A stretch of DNA of 62,341 nt from Deinococcus sp. (GTDB lineage Bacteria > Deinococcota > Deinococci > Deinococcales > Deinococcaceae). A program made the position numbers and the translations under genes. Below, piece by piece: positions 27,985-36,667 of this stretch (positions are counted from its first letter, which is position 1; every line of letters begins with the position of its first letter). The notes beneath the pieces are model-generated. The model saw only the letters and a program-made list of their open reading frames with translations, ran no database searches and was not told the origin of the DNA. The stretch covers positions 1-62,341 of the forward strand of contig NZ_JAGLBG010000006.1 in the NCBI RefSeq assembly GCF_018260405.1, read 5' to 3'.

Positions 27985-30021
27985 ATGAGTCAGACCGGTT
28001 CCGACGATCTGCACGCCCGTTACCTCGAACTGCGCGGCGAGGTCACCCGCCATAACCGCGCCTACTACGAGCAAGACGCGCCCAACATTCCCGACGACCA
28101 GTACGACGCCCTGGCCCGCGAGCTGCGGCAGCTGGAAACGGCGCACCCCGAATGGGCCACCGACCTGCCGGATGAGGTCAGCCCCGTCCAGACGGTCGGC
28201 GGCGCACCCAGCAGCGCCTTTTTGCCGGTGCCTCACCCCACGCCGATGACCAGTCTGGACAACGTCTTCGACGACGCGGAACTGCGCGACTGGCGCGAGA
28301 AACTAGCCCGCTCGCTGAACCTGCCCCCCGATTACGACGATTTCACGTTCACAGGTGAGCTGAAAATCGACGGCCTGAGCGTCAATCTGTACTACCTGGA
28401 CGGTCAACTGCAATGGGCCGCCACACGCGGCAACGGGCGCGTGGGCGAAATCGTGACGGCGCAGGTGCTGACCATTCCCGAAATTCCGCAGCAGCTAGAA
28501 GGGTTGCAGGGGGAGCTGGAAGTGCGCGGCGAGGTGTACCTGTCACGGGCCGACTTTGCCGCCTTCAACGCGCAGGCCGAGGAACTGGGCACGCCGCTGC
28601 TGAAAAACCCCCGCAACGGAGCCGCCGGGGCCCTGCGCCAGAAAGACCCGGAAGTGACCCGCACCCGCCATCTCAAGGTCATTTTGTACGCCCTGGGCAA
28701 GCGCGACGGCGTACCCGCACAGTCGCAGTGGGAGGTGCTGGGCTGGCTGCGTGAGCGCGGTTTTCCGACCAGCCGCTACTCTGAACAGCTGCGCGGCCTT
28801 GAGGGCGCCGTTGACTACCACGCCCGCATGGTCGCGGCCCGCGCCGACTTCGAGTTCGACGCCGACGGGACGGTGCTGAAACTCGATTCCCTGCGGCTTC
28901 AGGAGGAGGCGGGCTTGACCAGCCGCGCCCCGCGCTGGGCCATCGCCTATAAATTTCCGGTCGAGGAAGTCGAGACGGTGCTTGAAAGCATCACGGTGAA
29001 CGTCGGGCGCACCGGAAAACTTGCGCCGCTGGCCCACCTGTCGCCCCGGCTGATCGAGGGTAGCACCGTTAGCAAGGCCACGCTGCACAACGAGGACTAC
29101 ATCCGCGACATGGATTTGCGAATTGGCGACACGGTGCGAGTACGCAAGTCGGGCGGCGTAATTCCGCAGATCATGGGCGTGGTGCTGGAAAAGCGCCCCG
29201 CCAACGCCCCGCCTTACGAGTTCCCGGCCCACTGCCCCGACTGCGGTCACGAGGTCGTGCGGGCGGAGGGCGACGCCAATACCTATTGCCCCAATCCGGC
29301 CTGCCCCTCGCAGAGCTTCGAGCGCCTGCGGTATTTCGTGTCACGCGGGGCGATGGACGTGCGCGGCATCGGGGAAAAACTGACCCTGCAAGTGCTGGAA
29401 AGCGGCCTGGTCAAAGACGCCGCCGACCTCTACACCCTGAACGCCGAGCAACTGGCCGGGCTGGAACGCGGCGGCGACAAAAAGGCGCAGAACATCCTGG
29501 CGCAGCTGGAAGACAGCAAGACCAAACCGCTGTGGCGCCTCATCAACGCGCTGGGCATGAACCACGTCGGGCAGCGTAACGCCCAGGCGCTGGCCCGCGC
29601 TTTCGGCACGCTGGACGCGCTGCTGGCCGCTACGCCCGAGCAGATCGAGGCCGTGCCCGGTCTGGGCGGCGTGATTGCCCAGAGCGTGAGCGCGACGCTG
29701 GCCGACCCCAACATGCGCGGCCTGCTGCAGCGTTTGCAAGAAGCCGGATTTGCGCCCCAGGCCGAAGAAGTCACCCGCACCGGCGAACTCGCGGGCCTGA
29801 ACTTTGTAATCACCGGCACCCTTTCGCGCCCCCGCGACGACCTGAAAAACCAGCTGGAAGCCGCCGGAGGCCGCGTGACCGGCAGCGTGACCAAAAAGAC
29901 CAGCTACCTGATCGCGGGTGAGGAAGCGGGCAGCAAACTGGCGAGGGCCGAGGAACTGGGCGTGGCGGTGCTGGACGAAGCTGGGCTGGCCGCCCTGTTG
30001 GTCGAGAAGGGACTGAGTTAA
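27985..30021 (+). CDS. ligA: NAD-dependent DNA ligase
   Basis: Seals nicks in replication and repair. 678 residues: adenylation domain with the catalytic lysine in LKIDG (Lys127), OB-fold (about 320-400), four-cysteine zinc finger (CPDCGHE, CPNPACPS, about 413-437), helix-hairpin-helix repeats (about 470-585) and a C-terminal BRCT domain (LNFVITGTLSRPRDDLKNQL onward). Full length. The start is leaderless: TACGCT (27973-27978) six bases before ATG. Confidence 0.98.
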   Translation: MSQTGSDDLHARYLELRGEVTRHNRAYYEQDAPNIPDDQYDALARELRQLETAHPEWATDLPDEVSPVQTVGGAPSSAFLPVPHPTPMTSLDNVFDDAELRDWREKLARSLNLPPDYDDFTFTGELKIDGLSVNLYYLDGQLQWAATRGNGRVGEIVTAQVLTIPEIPQQLEGLQGELEVRGEVYLSRADFAAFNAQAEELGTPLLKNPRNGAAGALRQKDPEVTRTRHLKVILYALGKRDGVPAQSQWEVLGWLRERGFPTSRYSEQLRGLEGAVDYHARMVAARADFEFDADGTVLKLDSLRLQEEAGLTSRAPRWAIAYKFPVEEVETVLESITVNVGRTGKLAPLAHLSPRLIEGSTVSKATLHNEDYIRDMDLRIGDTVRVRKSGGVIPQIMGVVLEKRPANAPPYEFPAHCPDCGHEVVRAEGDANTYCPNPACPSQSFERLRYFVSRGAMDVRGIGEKLTLQVLESGLVKDAADLYTLNAEQLAGLERGGDKKAQNILAQLEDSKTKPLWRLINALGMNHVGQRNAQALARAFGTLDALLAATPEQIEAVPGLGGVIAQSVSATLADPNMRGLLQRLQEAGFAPQAEEVTRTGELAGLNFVITGTLSRPRDDLKNQLEAAGGRVTGSVTKKTSYLIAGEEAGSKLARAEELGVAVLDEAGLAALLVEKGLS

Positions 30022-30083
30022 ACAGAACCTGATTTGCACAGGAGTTGGCCGAAAACGAGCTGTGGCCGCCTCTTTTTTCACAC

Positions 30084-30104
30084 GCCACAAGCCACAAACC
30101 ACAC
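30084..30104 (+). repeat. heptameric GCCACAA tract upstream of the asp23-nusB-folD operon
   Basis: GCCACAA, GCCACAA, ACCACAC directly after CTCTTTTTTCACAC. The same CCTCTTTTTTCACA plus heptad arrangement precedes argS on the other strand. A TAAACT box follows at about 30123. Confidence 0.65.
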
Positions 30105-30175
30105 GCTACGCGCTGCCAGCCCTTAAACTAGGGGCATCGGCGCAGCGGAGCTTCTCCCGCGCCCGGAGGTATCAC

Positions 30176-30550
30176 ATGGCAACACCCCAGACCAGTCCCG
30201 ACCCGTCCGGCAACGTGGAGATCAATAAAAACGTCTTGCTGGACATCGCTTCGACCACCATCGAGGGCATCGAAGGTAGCGAAATTGCCACCGCACCGAT
30301 CAAAATGGGTGAAGTGCTGCGTAACCAGCAGGCGGCCCGCAAGCTCCGCGCCCTGAAAGTAACCCAAGAAGGGCGCGAGGTGACGGTAGAGGTCGCCCTG
30401 AACATCGAATACGGGCGTAACCTGATTAAGGTGTCGCAGCAGGCCCAGCGCGAAATCTGCGAAAACATAGAACTGATGACGGGCCTGAAGGTCCGTAACG
30501 TCAATGTGACGGTTCAGGGCGTCAATCTGCCCAAAGGCCAGGCATCTTGA
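30176..30550 (+). CDS. Asp23/Gls24-family envelope stress protein
   Basis: 124 residues beginning MATPQTSPDPSGNVEI behind a GGAGG site. The family core is visible: IASTTIEGIEGSEIA, VEVALNIEYGRNLIKVSQQ and IELMTGLKVRNVNVTVQGV. In Firmicutes, Asp23 proteins help cell-envelope homeostasis; here it heads an operon with nusB and folD, an arrangement also common in Firmicutes. Its TGA overlaps the TTG start of nusB. Confidence 0.9.
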   Translation: MATPQTSPDPSGNVEINKNVLLDIASTTIEGIEGSEIATAPIKMGEVLRNQQAARKLRALKVTQEGREVTVEVALNIEYGRNLIKVSQQAQREICENIELMTGLKVRNVNVTVQGVNLPKGQAS

Positions 30551-31038
30551 CCCGCCGCCGTGAAAAGGCCGCCCAGCCGGTAGGCACGCGCCGCGCCGCC
30601 CGCGAATTCGTGTTCCGGGTGCTGTTCGAGGCCGAGCGGGGCGACCTGCCGCTGGGCACCGTTTTTACCCGCACTGAGGGCGCGATGCGGGAGGGCGACG
30701 ACACCTTTGCCCCCCTGAGTGCCGAGGCGCTGGAATTCGCCCAGCAGCTTATGCGCGGCATTGCCGAGCACCGCAGCGAAATAGACGATACGCTGCACCG
30801 CACCATTCGCGGCTGGAGCTTTGACCAGATGGCGCAGACCGACCTGAACGTGCTGCGGCTGGCAACCTACGAGATGCTGCACACCCCCGAGCCGCACCCC
30901 CCGGTCATCGAGAGCGCGGTGCGGATCGCCCGTAAATTTGGCGGCGACGAGTCGGGCAAGTTCGTCAACGGCGTGCTGGCGGGCCTCTCGCGCAGTATGA
31001 ATGTCCGCCGCACCGACAGTCCCAGGACAGAAGGTTGA
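30547..31038 (+). CDS. nusB: transcription antitermination factor NusB
   Basis: 163 residues, all-helical RNA-binding factor for rRNA antitermination. Conserved parts include RRAAREFVFRVLFEAERG, LRGIAEHRSEID-like LMRGIAEHRSEIDDTL and the C-terminal ESAVRIARKFGGDESGKFVNGVL. It starts at TTG 30547, overlapping the asp23 stop (TTGA), so translation is coupled. Confidence 0.95.
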   Translation: MTRRREKAAQPVGTRRAAREFVFRVLFEAERGDLPLGTVFTRTEGAMREGDDTFAPLSAEALEFAQQLMRGIAEHRSEIDDTLHRTIRGWSFDQMAQTDLNVLRLATYEMLHTPEPHPPVIESAVRIARKFGGDESGKFVNGVLAGLSRSMNVRRTDSPRTEG

Positions 31039-31910
31039 GCGCAACCCTGTTGGCCGGGCCGCCCGCCGCCGCCGCGCTGCTGGAAGACGCCAGGGCGCGG
31101 GCCAGCCGACTGGCGCGTGTGCCACAGCTGGTGCTGGTGCGCGTCGGGGACGACCCCGCCAGCGTCAGTTACGTGGCGGGCAAGCAAAAGAAGGCCAGGG
31201 AAACCGGGCTGCAAAGCCACGTGCATGTGCTGCCCGAACAGACCACCCAGGCCGAGTTGCTGGCCCTGCTGACCGCGCTGAACGCCGACCCGGAAGTGAA
31301 CGGGATTCTGGTACAACTGCCCCTGCCGGGCCACATCGACGAGAAAGCGGTGTTGGACGCCGTGCATCCCAGCAAGGATGTAGACGGTTTTCATCCGGTC
31401 AATGTCGGGCGACTGTGGTCGGGGCCACAGGGGGCGGGACAGCCTGGACTGGCGCCCTGCACGCCACAGGGCATCATGGCGCTGCTGGACTTCTACGGGC
31501 TGGAAGTGGCCGGAAAACGCGCTGTGATCGCAGGGCGCAGCCAACTGGTCGGGCGACCACTGGCCGGTCTGCTGCTAAATGCCGACGCGACGGTCACGCT
31601 GGCCCATAGCCGAACGGCTGACCTCGCCGCCGTGACCCGTGAGGCCGATTTTCTGTTCGTAGCCGTGGGCCGGGCGCACCTGATCACACCGGAGATGGTC
31701 AAGCCGGGCGCGGTGGTCATTGACGTTGGCATCAACCGCCTGGAGCGCGAAGGCCAGAAGACCAGGCTGGTCGGCGACGTTCATCCAGACGTGGCGCAGG
31801 TCGCCTCGGCGCTCTCACCGGTGCCGGGCGGCGTCGGGCCGCTGACCATTGCCCAACTGCTGGCCAACACGGTGAGGGCCGCTGAAGTGCAGGCGGCTGG
31901 GCAACTGTAA
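31035..31910 (+). CDS. folD: bifunctional methylenetetrahydrofolate dehydrogenase/cyclohydrolase
   Basis: Interconverts methylene-, methenyl- and formyl-THF. 291 residues with the catalytic YVAGKQKKARETG (Lys), the QLPLPGHID motif, PSKDVDGFHPVNVG and the NADP-loop AGRSQLVGRPLAGLLL, ending with PVPGGVGPLTIAQLL. It starts at TTG 31035, overlapping nusB TGA as TTGA, the second such overlap in a row. An insertion of about ten residues (SGPQGAGQPG) precedes the conserved LAPCTP. Confidence 0.96.
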   Translation: MSATLLAGPPAAAALLEDARARASRLARVPQLVLVRVGDDPASVSYVAGKQKKARETGLQSHVHVLPEQTTQAELLALLTALNADPEVNGILVQLPLPGHIDEKAVLDAVHPSKDVDGFHPVNVGRLWSGPQGAGQPGLAPCTPQGIMALLDFYGLEVAGKRAVIAGRSQLVGRPLAGLLLNADATVTLAHSRTADLAAVTREADFLFVAVGRAHLITPEMVKPGAVVIDVGINRLEREGQKTRLVGDVHPDVAQVASALSPVPGGVGPLTIAQLLANTVRAAEVQAAGQL

Positions 31911-32289
31911 AGTATTGCTAACCTGCCGAGTCGAAAAGACTTTTCCTACTGCGGCGACTCTGGCAGCGCGTCTGTAAAGAGTCGGGAAGGCTTTTTGCTG
32001 ATAAAAAGCTAAGAATCTGCCGGGTAGACGCCAAAAAGTAACTCCCGGTTATAGTGGCGCGTATCCGGGGAAAGCACCCGAAGCCGCCCCACTTCCAGGG
32101 CAACCGCAAAGTCCCTCAAATGTAAAGTGAAACTTTTCGTTTGAAAATCACGCTTCGCCATGCCGAGAGTATTTGGCCGATGGATACAGTAAAAATAGCC
32201 AGCCTGCTTACTGGCTACTTATCAAATGTTATGCAGTCTCCGACTTTGCGGTTGCCCTGGCCCCACTTCCACCAGCAGCTCCTTATGTT
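31911..32289. other. structured, AT-richer intergenic region after folD; candidate small RNA locus
   Basis: No ORF with support. Three hairpins follow in sequence: CTGCCGAGTCG ... CGACTCTGGCAG (31923-31966), GCTTTTT-GCTGAT-AAAAAGC (31990-32009) and TAGCCAG-CCTGCTTA-CTGGCTA (32196-32217). A TATAGT box lies near 32050. The first may be the operon's transcript end. Base composition is lower in GC than the neighbours. Confidence 0.35.
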
Positions 32290-32556
32290 GGATTGCCGAT
32301 TGAACCGGGCGGTGTTGGATTCAATCCGGGCGGAGACGAGTAGGAAAATATGGGTTTGGCGCTGTGGCGGCACAGGCGGCGCCTTCTTGGGCAAAACGGA
32401 CTCGCTTGAGCAAGCCTGCCCGCCTCTTGGGCAAAAGCGGCTTCTTGGTCAGAACGGCACCCTTGAAGGGGCCTGACCGCTGTCTTGGTCAGAACGACAC
32501 CCATGATGGGGCCTGACCGCTCCCGACTGCGGGCGGAATTGAGTGGAATTCGGATT
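32290..32556 (+). repeat. palindromic repeat expanded by about 40-nt hairpin modules (array 1)
   Basis: Outer part (GATTGCCGATTGAACCGG..., ...GCGGAATTGAGTGGAATTCGGATTA) matches the family at 54209-54450. At the position where the 135-bp repeats read AGGCGGTGTCTTCCCGACTG, it carries three full and one partial module (32384-32521) starting TCTTGG. Modules fold on themselves: GGTCAG...CTGACC (twice) or GGGCA...TGCCC, with inner loops CCCTTGAAGGG, CCCATGATGGG, GCTTGAGCAAGC. The right end supplies the argS stop codon. Confidence 0.8.
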
Positions 32557-34384
32557 ACATCGCTGCTGGAATCTCGATGCCAATCAGCGCCGCCGTTTCC
32601 TCGAAGGCCTGCCGCAGGCGTACCATCAGCGCCAACCGAGCCTCGCGCAGACCAACTTCGGATTGCAAGACGTTGGTGGCAGGCTTGCCCTGCTTATCTT
32701 TGGCGTTGTACCAGGCGTTGAAACTGGTCGCCAGGTCAAGGGCGTACTGCGCCACCACATGCGGCGAGTGCACGCGCACGCTCTGAGCCACGACTTCAGG
32801 TAGCTTGGCGACCTGCTTGGCGAGCACCAAGTCAATCTTGGGAATGCTCTCCCAGTCGGCCCCCGTGCCGTCGGTTTTGAGTCCGGCTTCCTCGGCGCGG
32901 CGCAGGATATTGGTGGCACGCACGGCGGCGTACTGCACATACGGCGCGGTGTCGCCGTTCAGCGCCAGCGCCTGCTCCCAGCGAAAGTCAATCTTGCGGG
33001 TCGGCTCGGCCTTGAGCATCGCAAAGCGGATGGCCCCGATGCCGATGCGGCGGGCAATTTCGGCGGCGTCCTCACGCTTCGCCAGTTCGGGATTGATGTC
33101 GCTTAGCACCGCCAGAGCGCGTTTCTCGGCCTCGTCCATCGCGTCGTCGGCGCTGACCACAACGCCCCTACGTCCGCTGATGGTCTGGCCTTCGAGCGTG
33201 ACGAAGGCATACGACAGGTGAATGCTGCGCTCCTTTTTGCCCGTCTCACCCGCCACACCCAGCGCCGAACGCACCACTGTCTGCGGGTGATCTTGCCGCG
33301 AGTCGATCACGTTGATGACCTCCTGCGCGTGGCCGAAGCGTTTTTGGTCGTCGGGCTGTCCGTCGGGGGCGCTTGTCCAGATTTCGCGGCCTTCCGGGTC
33401 GGGCATGAACGGCTTAAACTTCATCCCCTCGAACAGCCCGAATTTCCAGAACTGGTAGCCAATGTCCTTGGCGGCGTACATGGCGGTGCCCCCGGAGCGC
33501 ACCAGCACCACGTTCGGTTCCTCCAGGCCAGGCATAAATTCGCTCACGTCCATGATGAAGGCCCCGGCATACTTGCCCTCACTGGGGCGCGAGGTGTACC
33601 GGCTGCCCTCCAGAATATTCATAGCCTGAGCCAGAAAACCGCTGCCCACCACGTCGGATTCCCAGTTCAGCAGGTCGTACCGTGCCCCCAGGCGAAAGCA
33701 GGTGGCCAGCTGCGCCTTGACCGTCTGCTCGACCAGCGGGCGCAGCACCCCGGCTTCCAGCTTATGCATGATGTCCATGATTCCGGCTTCCAGCTCAGGC
33801 TTTTGCGGGTCGGCGTTCAGTTGCACGTAGCCCTCACCCAGCCACTGGTCGTATTTGGTTTCGCCGTCCCAGACGCGGTGGTAATGCTCAATAGCAAACA
33901 GCGACTCGGCGGCCTGTCGCCCAGTATCGTCAATGTAGTTCTGAACCTCTACTGTGTGACCCGCCGCCCGGAAAATCCGCGCCATGCTGTCGCCCAGCAC
34001 CACGTTTCGCAGGTGGCCCACGTGCAACTCCTTGTTGGGGTTGACCGAGGTGTGCTCGATAACCACTTTGCCGCTCAGGGCGGGCATCTGGAAGGGCTTT
34101 TCCACCACGCCGCGCACGAAATCGCCGATATCCAGAAAGAAGTTGATGAACGGGCCGACGGCTTCGACCTTTTTGATTCCGGCGGGCAGCACGACGGCGG
34201 CGGCCAGTTGCGCGGCGACCTCGGCGGGGTTGCGCCCAGCGGCCTTTGCCATCTGGAATGCGGCGGGCGTGCCGTAGTCGCCAGGCTTGCTGCTGGGGGT
34301 TTCCTGAATCGCGGCGTCAACCGGCATCCCAAGTTGCTGGGCAGCGGTTTCCACGGCTTGTTTAAGTTGAGCCTTCAAATCCAT
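32555..34384 (-). CDS. argS: arginyl-tRNA synthetase
   Basis: Class-I synthetase of 609 residues. N-terminal Add-1 domain, HIGH motif as HVGH in NKELHVGHLRN (about 114-124), the Rossmann core, and the KMSK-like SGRRGVVVSADD region; C-terminal anticodon-binding helices. The start is leaderless: TAGACT (34391-34396, minus strand) six bases before ATG. A heptad GCCACNN tract lies further upstream. The TAA stop coincides with the end of a palindromic repeat, so the extreme C-terminus may have been set by repeat insertion. Confidence 0.97.
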   Translation of the reverse strand: MDLKAQLKQAVETAAQQLGMPVDAAIQETPSSKPGDYGTPAAFQMAKAAGRNPAEVAAQLAAAVVLPAGIKKVEAVGPFINFFLDIGDFVRGVVEKPFQMPALSGKVVIEHTSVNPNKELHVGHLRNVVLGDSMARIFRAAGHTVEVQNYIDDTGRQAAESLFAIEHYHRVWDGETKYDQWLGEGYVQLNADPQKPELEAGIMDIMHKLEAGVLRPLVEQTVKAQLATCFRLGARYDLLNWESDVVGSGFLAQAMNILEGSRYTSRPSEGKYAGAFIMDVSEFMPGLEEPNVVLVRSGGTAMYAAKDIGYQFWKFGLFEGMKFKPFMPDPEGREIWTSAPDGQPDDQKRFGHAQEVINVIDSRQDHPQTVVRSALGVAGETGKKERSIHLSYAFVTLEGQTISGRRGVVVSADDAMDEAEKRALAVLSDINPELAKREDAAEIARRIGIGAIRFAMLKAEPTRKIDFRWEQALALNGDTAPYVQYAAVRATNILRRAEEAGLKTDGTGADWESIPKIDLVLAKQVAKLPEVVAQSVRVHSPHVVAQYALDLATSFNAWYNAKDKQGKPATNVLQSEVGLREARLALMVRLRQAFEETAALIGIEIPAAM

Positions 34385-34427
34385 TGGGTGAGTCTAAGGG
34401 TCTGAGGGTCTGAAGGTCTAAGGGGGC

Positions 34428-34448
34428 TTGTGGCACGTGGCCTGTGGC
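34428..34448 (-). repeat. heptameric GCCACNN tract upstream of argS
   Basis: On the minus strand GCCACAG, GCCACGT, GCCACAA in exact 7-base phase, preceded by CCTCTTTTTTCACA. Same orientation relative to its gene as the tracts at frr and asp23. Confidence 0.65.
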
Positions 34449-34558
34449 TTGTGAAAAAAGAGGACTGTGACGACAGGGCTGCCGCAAAGTCGGTTCAAGT
34501 TTGAACCCAGCTTACATTGCTGCTGATCTGTCACTGGAAAAGCCCGTTTCTGCCGCTC

Positions 34559-34676
34559 TGACCAAGAAGCCGTTTTGCTCAAGACAGCGGGCAGGCCGCA
34601 TTCTCTTTCTTTTTCACTTGTTCCACTCGGCAAAAAGATGGTCAAAAGAGCACCATCTTTTTGCAAAATGCTCTAA
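34559..34676 (+). repeat. chimeric repeat: one 40-nt module joined to the right half of a MITE
   Basis: GACCAAGAAGCCGTTTTGCTCAAGACAGCGGGCAGGC (in two overlapping parts, 34559-34595) belongs to the hairpin-module family. It runs directly into the MITE right half (from about 34601: hairpin GCAAAAAGATGGT / ACCATCTTTTTGC, end ATGCTCTAA at 34676). Confidence 0.7.
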
Positions 34677-34711
34677 GTCTGGTTTTCTCAGATTCAACCG
34701 GTAGTAGGAAT

Positions 34712-35359
34712 TCACTTCACCGTAAAAACGGTCTCGCCCACGAACGGCCCCAGACCTATCCGAACGCGGTACAGGCCGGGCTGCCGCTCGTTCAGACTGT
34801 TTTGACCGTCCCAGCGCACGCTACGGCTGACCGACTGGCCCGGTACCAGTGTCACGGGCAATCTATCGACCCCGGCGCCGAAGCCTGTGCCGTCCTGCCA
34901 GACCTGCTTACCGTCTGGCACCCGCTCTATGTAGGCGGCCTCACACGACTGGGGTTGATAGGTCACGGCCTTCAGGCCCCGGCGGGTGACCGTCAGGGTG
35001 AACTCGTAGCCCGCTGGCGTGTCACGGGTCACGACCTGCGTGGTGTCGGGCCAGCGCGAAGGCTCAGGCAACTGGGCGGGGCGAGCGAGCATCAATTCCA
35101 CCCGTGCCGGGTCAAGGCCACGCTGCCGCAAAGCGTCCAGAAAGGCATCTGCGGCCTGCTGGTCGGGGAGATCGACAAAGAATTTGTTGCCGATATAGAG
35201 GCCGGTACCCAGCACTTTGACGCCGCTGGACTGCAACGCCTGGCAATACGGCCTGAAGCTCTGGCAGGCGCGTGGATTATTCCTGATAACGTCGTCGGCC
35301 AGCGCACAACTGCCCAGAGTCAGGGCCAGAGCAAAGAGAGCAAAGAGGAGGCGGCGCAC
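34712..35359 (-). CDS. secreted protein with C-terminal BsuPI-like beta-sandwich
   Basis: 215 residues from GTG 35359. Signal peptide RRLLFALFALALTLGSCALA. The middle (about 30-110) is not recognised; it holds a Cys pair (ACQSFRPYCQ). The C-terminal about 90 residues (PVTLVPGQSVSRSVRWDGQ, RQPGLYRVRIGLGPF) have the pattern of BsuPI-type intracellular protease inhibitors, probably as a structural beta-sandwich. The longer frame overlaps hemE upstream sequence and lacks a signal peptide at its start, so it is rejected. Confidence 0.6.
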   Translation of the reverse strand: MRRLLFALFALALTLGSCALADDVIRNNPRACQSFRPYCQALQSSGVKVLGTGLYIGNKFFVDLPDQQAADAFLDALRQRGLDPARVELMLARPAQLPEPSRWPDTTQVVTRDTPAGYEFTLTVTRRGLKAVTYQPQSCEAAYIERVPDGKQVWQDGTGFGAGVDRLPVTLVPGQSVSRSVRWDGQNSLNERQPGLYRVRIGLGPFVGETVFTVK

Positions 35360-35459
35360 GGCCTCACTCTGACAGACCAATGTGACGCTTCCTCTTTTCC
35401 CTACCCGACCGTTCGGTACGGGACTTTTCCCGCCCCAGCCCGGCGCTAAACTTACCCCG

Positions 35460-36638
35460 ATGACTCGTCCCCAATCCGAACAGGCCCCGGAAACCCAGCC
35501 CACTGCGGTCAAGCCGGACAGCACCCATCCCTCCGCGCAAGACCCTTCTATTGGCCGTGTGCCGGGCCGCCCCAGCGTGACTAAGCCCGGAGCCGACCCG
35601 AAGGTCTACGACTCGGCGTTTATGCGGGCCACACGCGGCGAAAAGGCCGATTACACCCCAGTCTGGTTCATGCGTCAGGCGGGGCGCTACATGCCCGAAT
35701 ACCGGGCGCTGCGGTCCGGAAAGTCCATGCTGGACTGCATCCGCACGCCTGACCTGGCTGCCGAAATCACGCTGCAACCCATCAAGGCGTTTCCGCTGGA
35801 CGCCGCAATTTTGTTCAACGACATCCTGACGCCGCTGCCCACCATGGGCCTGAGTCTGGACTTTGTGGGCGGTGTCGGCCCGGTGATTCACAACCCGGTT
35901 TCCAGCACCAGAGACGTGGACATGCTGGCCGTTCCCGCCGCCGCCGAGAGCATGCCGTTCACCGCCGAAAGCATTCGCCTGCTGGTGCCGGAGCTGAACT
36001 CGCGCGGCATTCCGCTCATTGGTTTCGTGGGTGCGCCCTTTACCCTCGCCAGCTACGCGATTGAGGGCAAAGGCTCGCGCAACTACGAGAAAACCAAGCG
36101 AATGATGTACGCCGAACCCGCCGCCTGGGAACGCCTGATGGGTAAGTTTGAGGCGCTGCTGGCCGACTACCTCGCCGAGCAGGTCAAGGCCGGGGCCAGC
36201 GCCGTGCAGATTTTTGACTCCTGGGTCGGAGCACTGAGCGTTTACGACTACCAGACCTTTGTAAAACCCGCCACGGGCCGCCTGATTGAGCGGGTCAAAA
36301 AACTGGGCGTACCCGTGATTTATTTCGGCACTGGGGCCACCCACCTGATGCCCGATATGGCGGAACTGGAGTCCGACGTGATGGGCGCAGACTGGCGCAC
36401 GCCGCTGGACAAAGCCTGGAGCCTATGCCAGAAGGGCCAAAGCATCCAGGGCAACCTTGACCCACTGCTGCTGCAAGCGCCCTGGCGGGAGCTAAAGCAC
36501 CAGACTGACCGCATTCTGGGCGAGGCCGCCGGGCGTCCGGGGCATATTTTCAATGTGGGGCATGGGATTTTGCCCGAGACGAACCCCGACATGATTTTGC
36601 GGCTGACCCAGTACGTTCACGAACAGACCCGCAAATAA
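35460..36638 (+). CDS. hemE: uroporphyrinogen decarboxylase
   Basis: Converts uroporphyrinogen III to coproporphyrinogen III. The catalytic core begins at about residue 55 (PVWFMRQAGRYMPEYR) and includes ILFNDILTPLP, FVGAPFTLASY and the C-terminal FNVGHGILPETNP. The first 50 residues are an unusual Pro/Thr/Gln-rich extension; the start is nevertheless supported by a leaderless TAAACT (35447-35452) seven bases before ATG. First gene of a hemE-hemH-hemY cluster. Confidence 0.96.
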   Translation: MTRPQSEQAPETQPTAVKPDSTHPSAQDPSIGRVPGRPSVTKPGADPKVYDSAFMRATRGEKADYTPVWFMRQAGRYMPEYRALRSGKSMLDCIRTPDLAAEITLQPIKAFPLDAAILFNDILTPLPTMGLSLDFVGGVGPVIHNPVSSTRDVDMLAVPAAAESMPFTAESIRLLVPELNSRGIPLIGFVGAPFTLASYAIEGKGSRNYEKTKRMMYAEPAAWERLMGKFEALLADYLAEQVKAGASAVQIFDSWVGALSVYDYQTFVKPATGRLIERVKKLGVPVIYFGTGATHLMPDMAELESDVMGADWRTPLDKAWSLCQKGQSIQGNLDPLLLQAPWRELKHQTDRILGEAAGRPGHIFNVGHGILPETNPDMILRLTQYVHEQTRK

Positions 36639-36667
36639 ACTCCACCCTACCGACTTACAGGAGCGCC

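Noticed and set aside
31911..32289. tRNA gene after folD
   Set aside because: Several short stems exist but no cloverleaf with a T-loop GTTC and acceptor pairing could be built.
33218..34405. 395-codon plus-strand ORF opposite argS
   Set aside because: Antisense shadow of argS with biased, meaningless composition.
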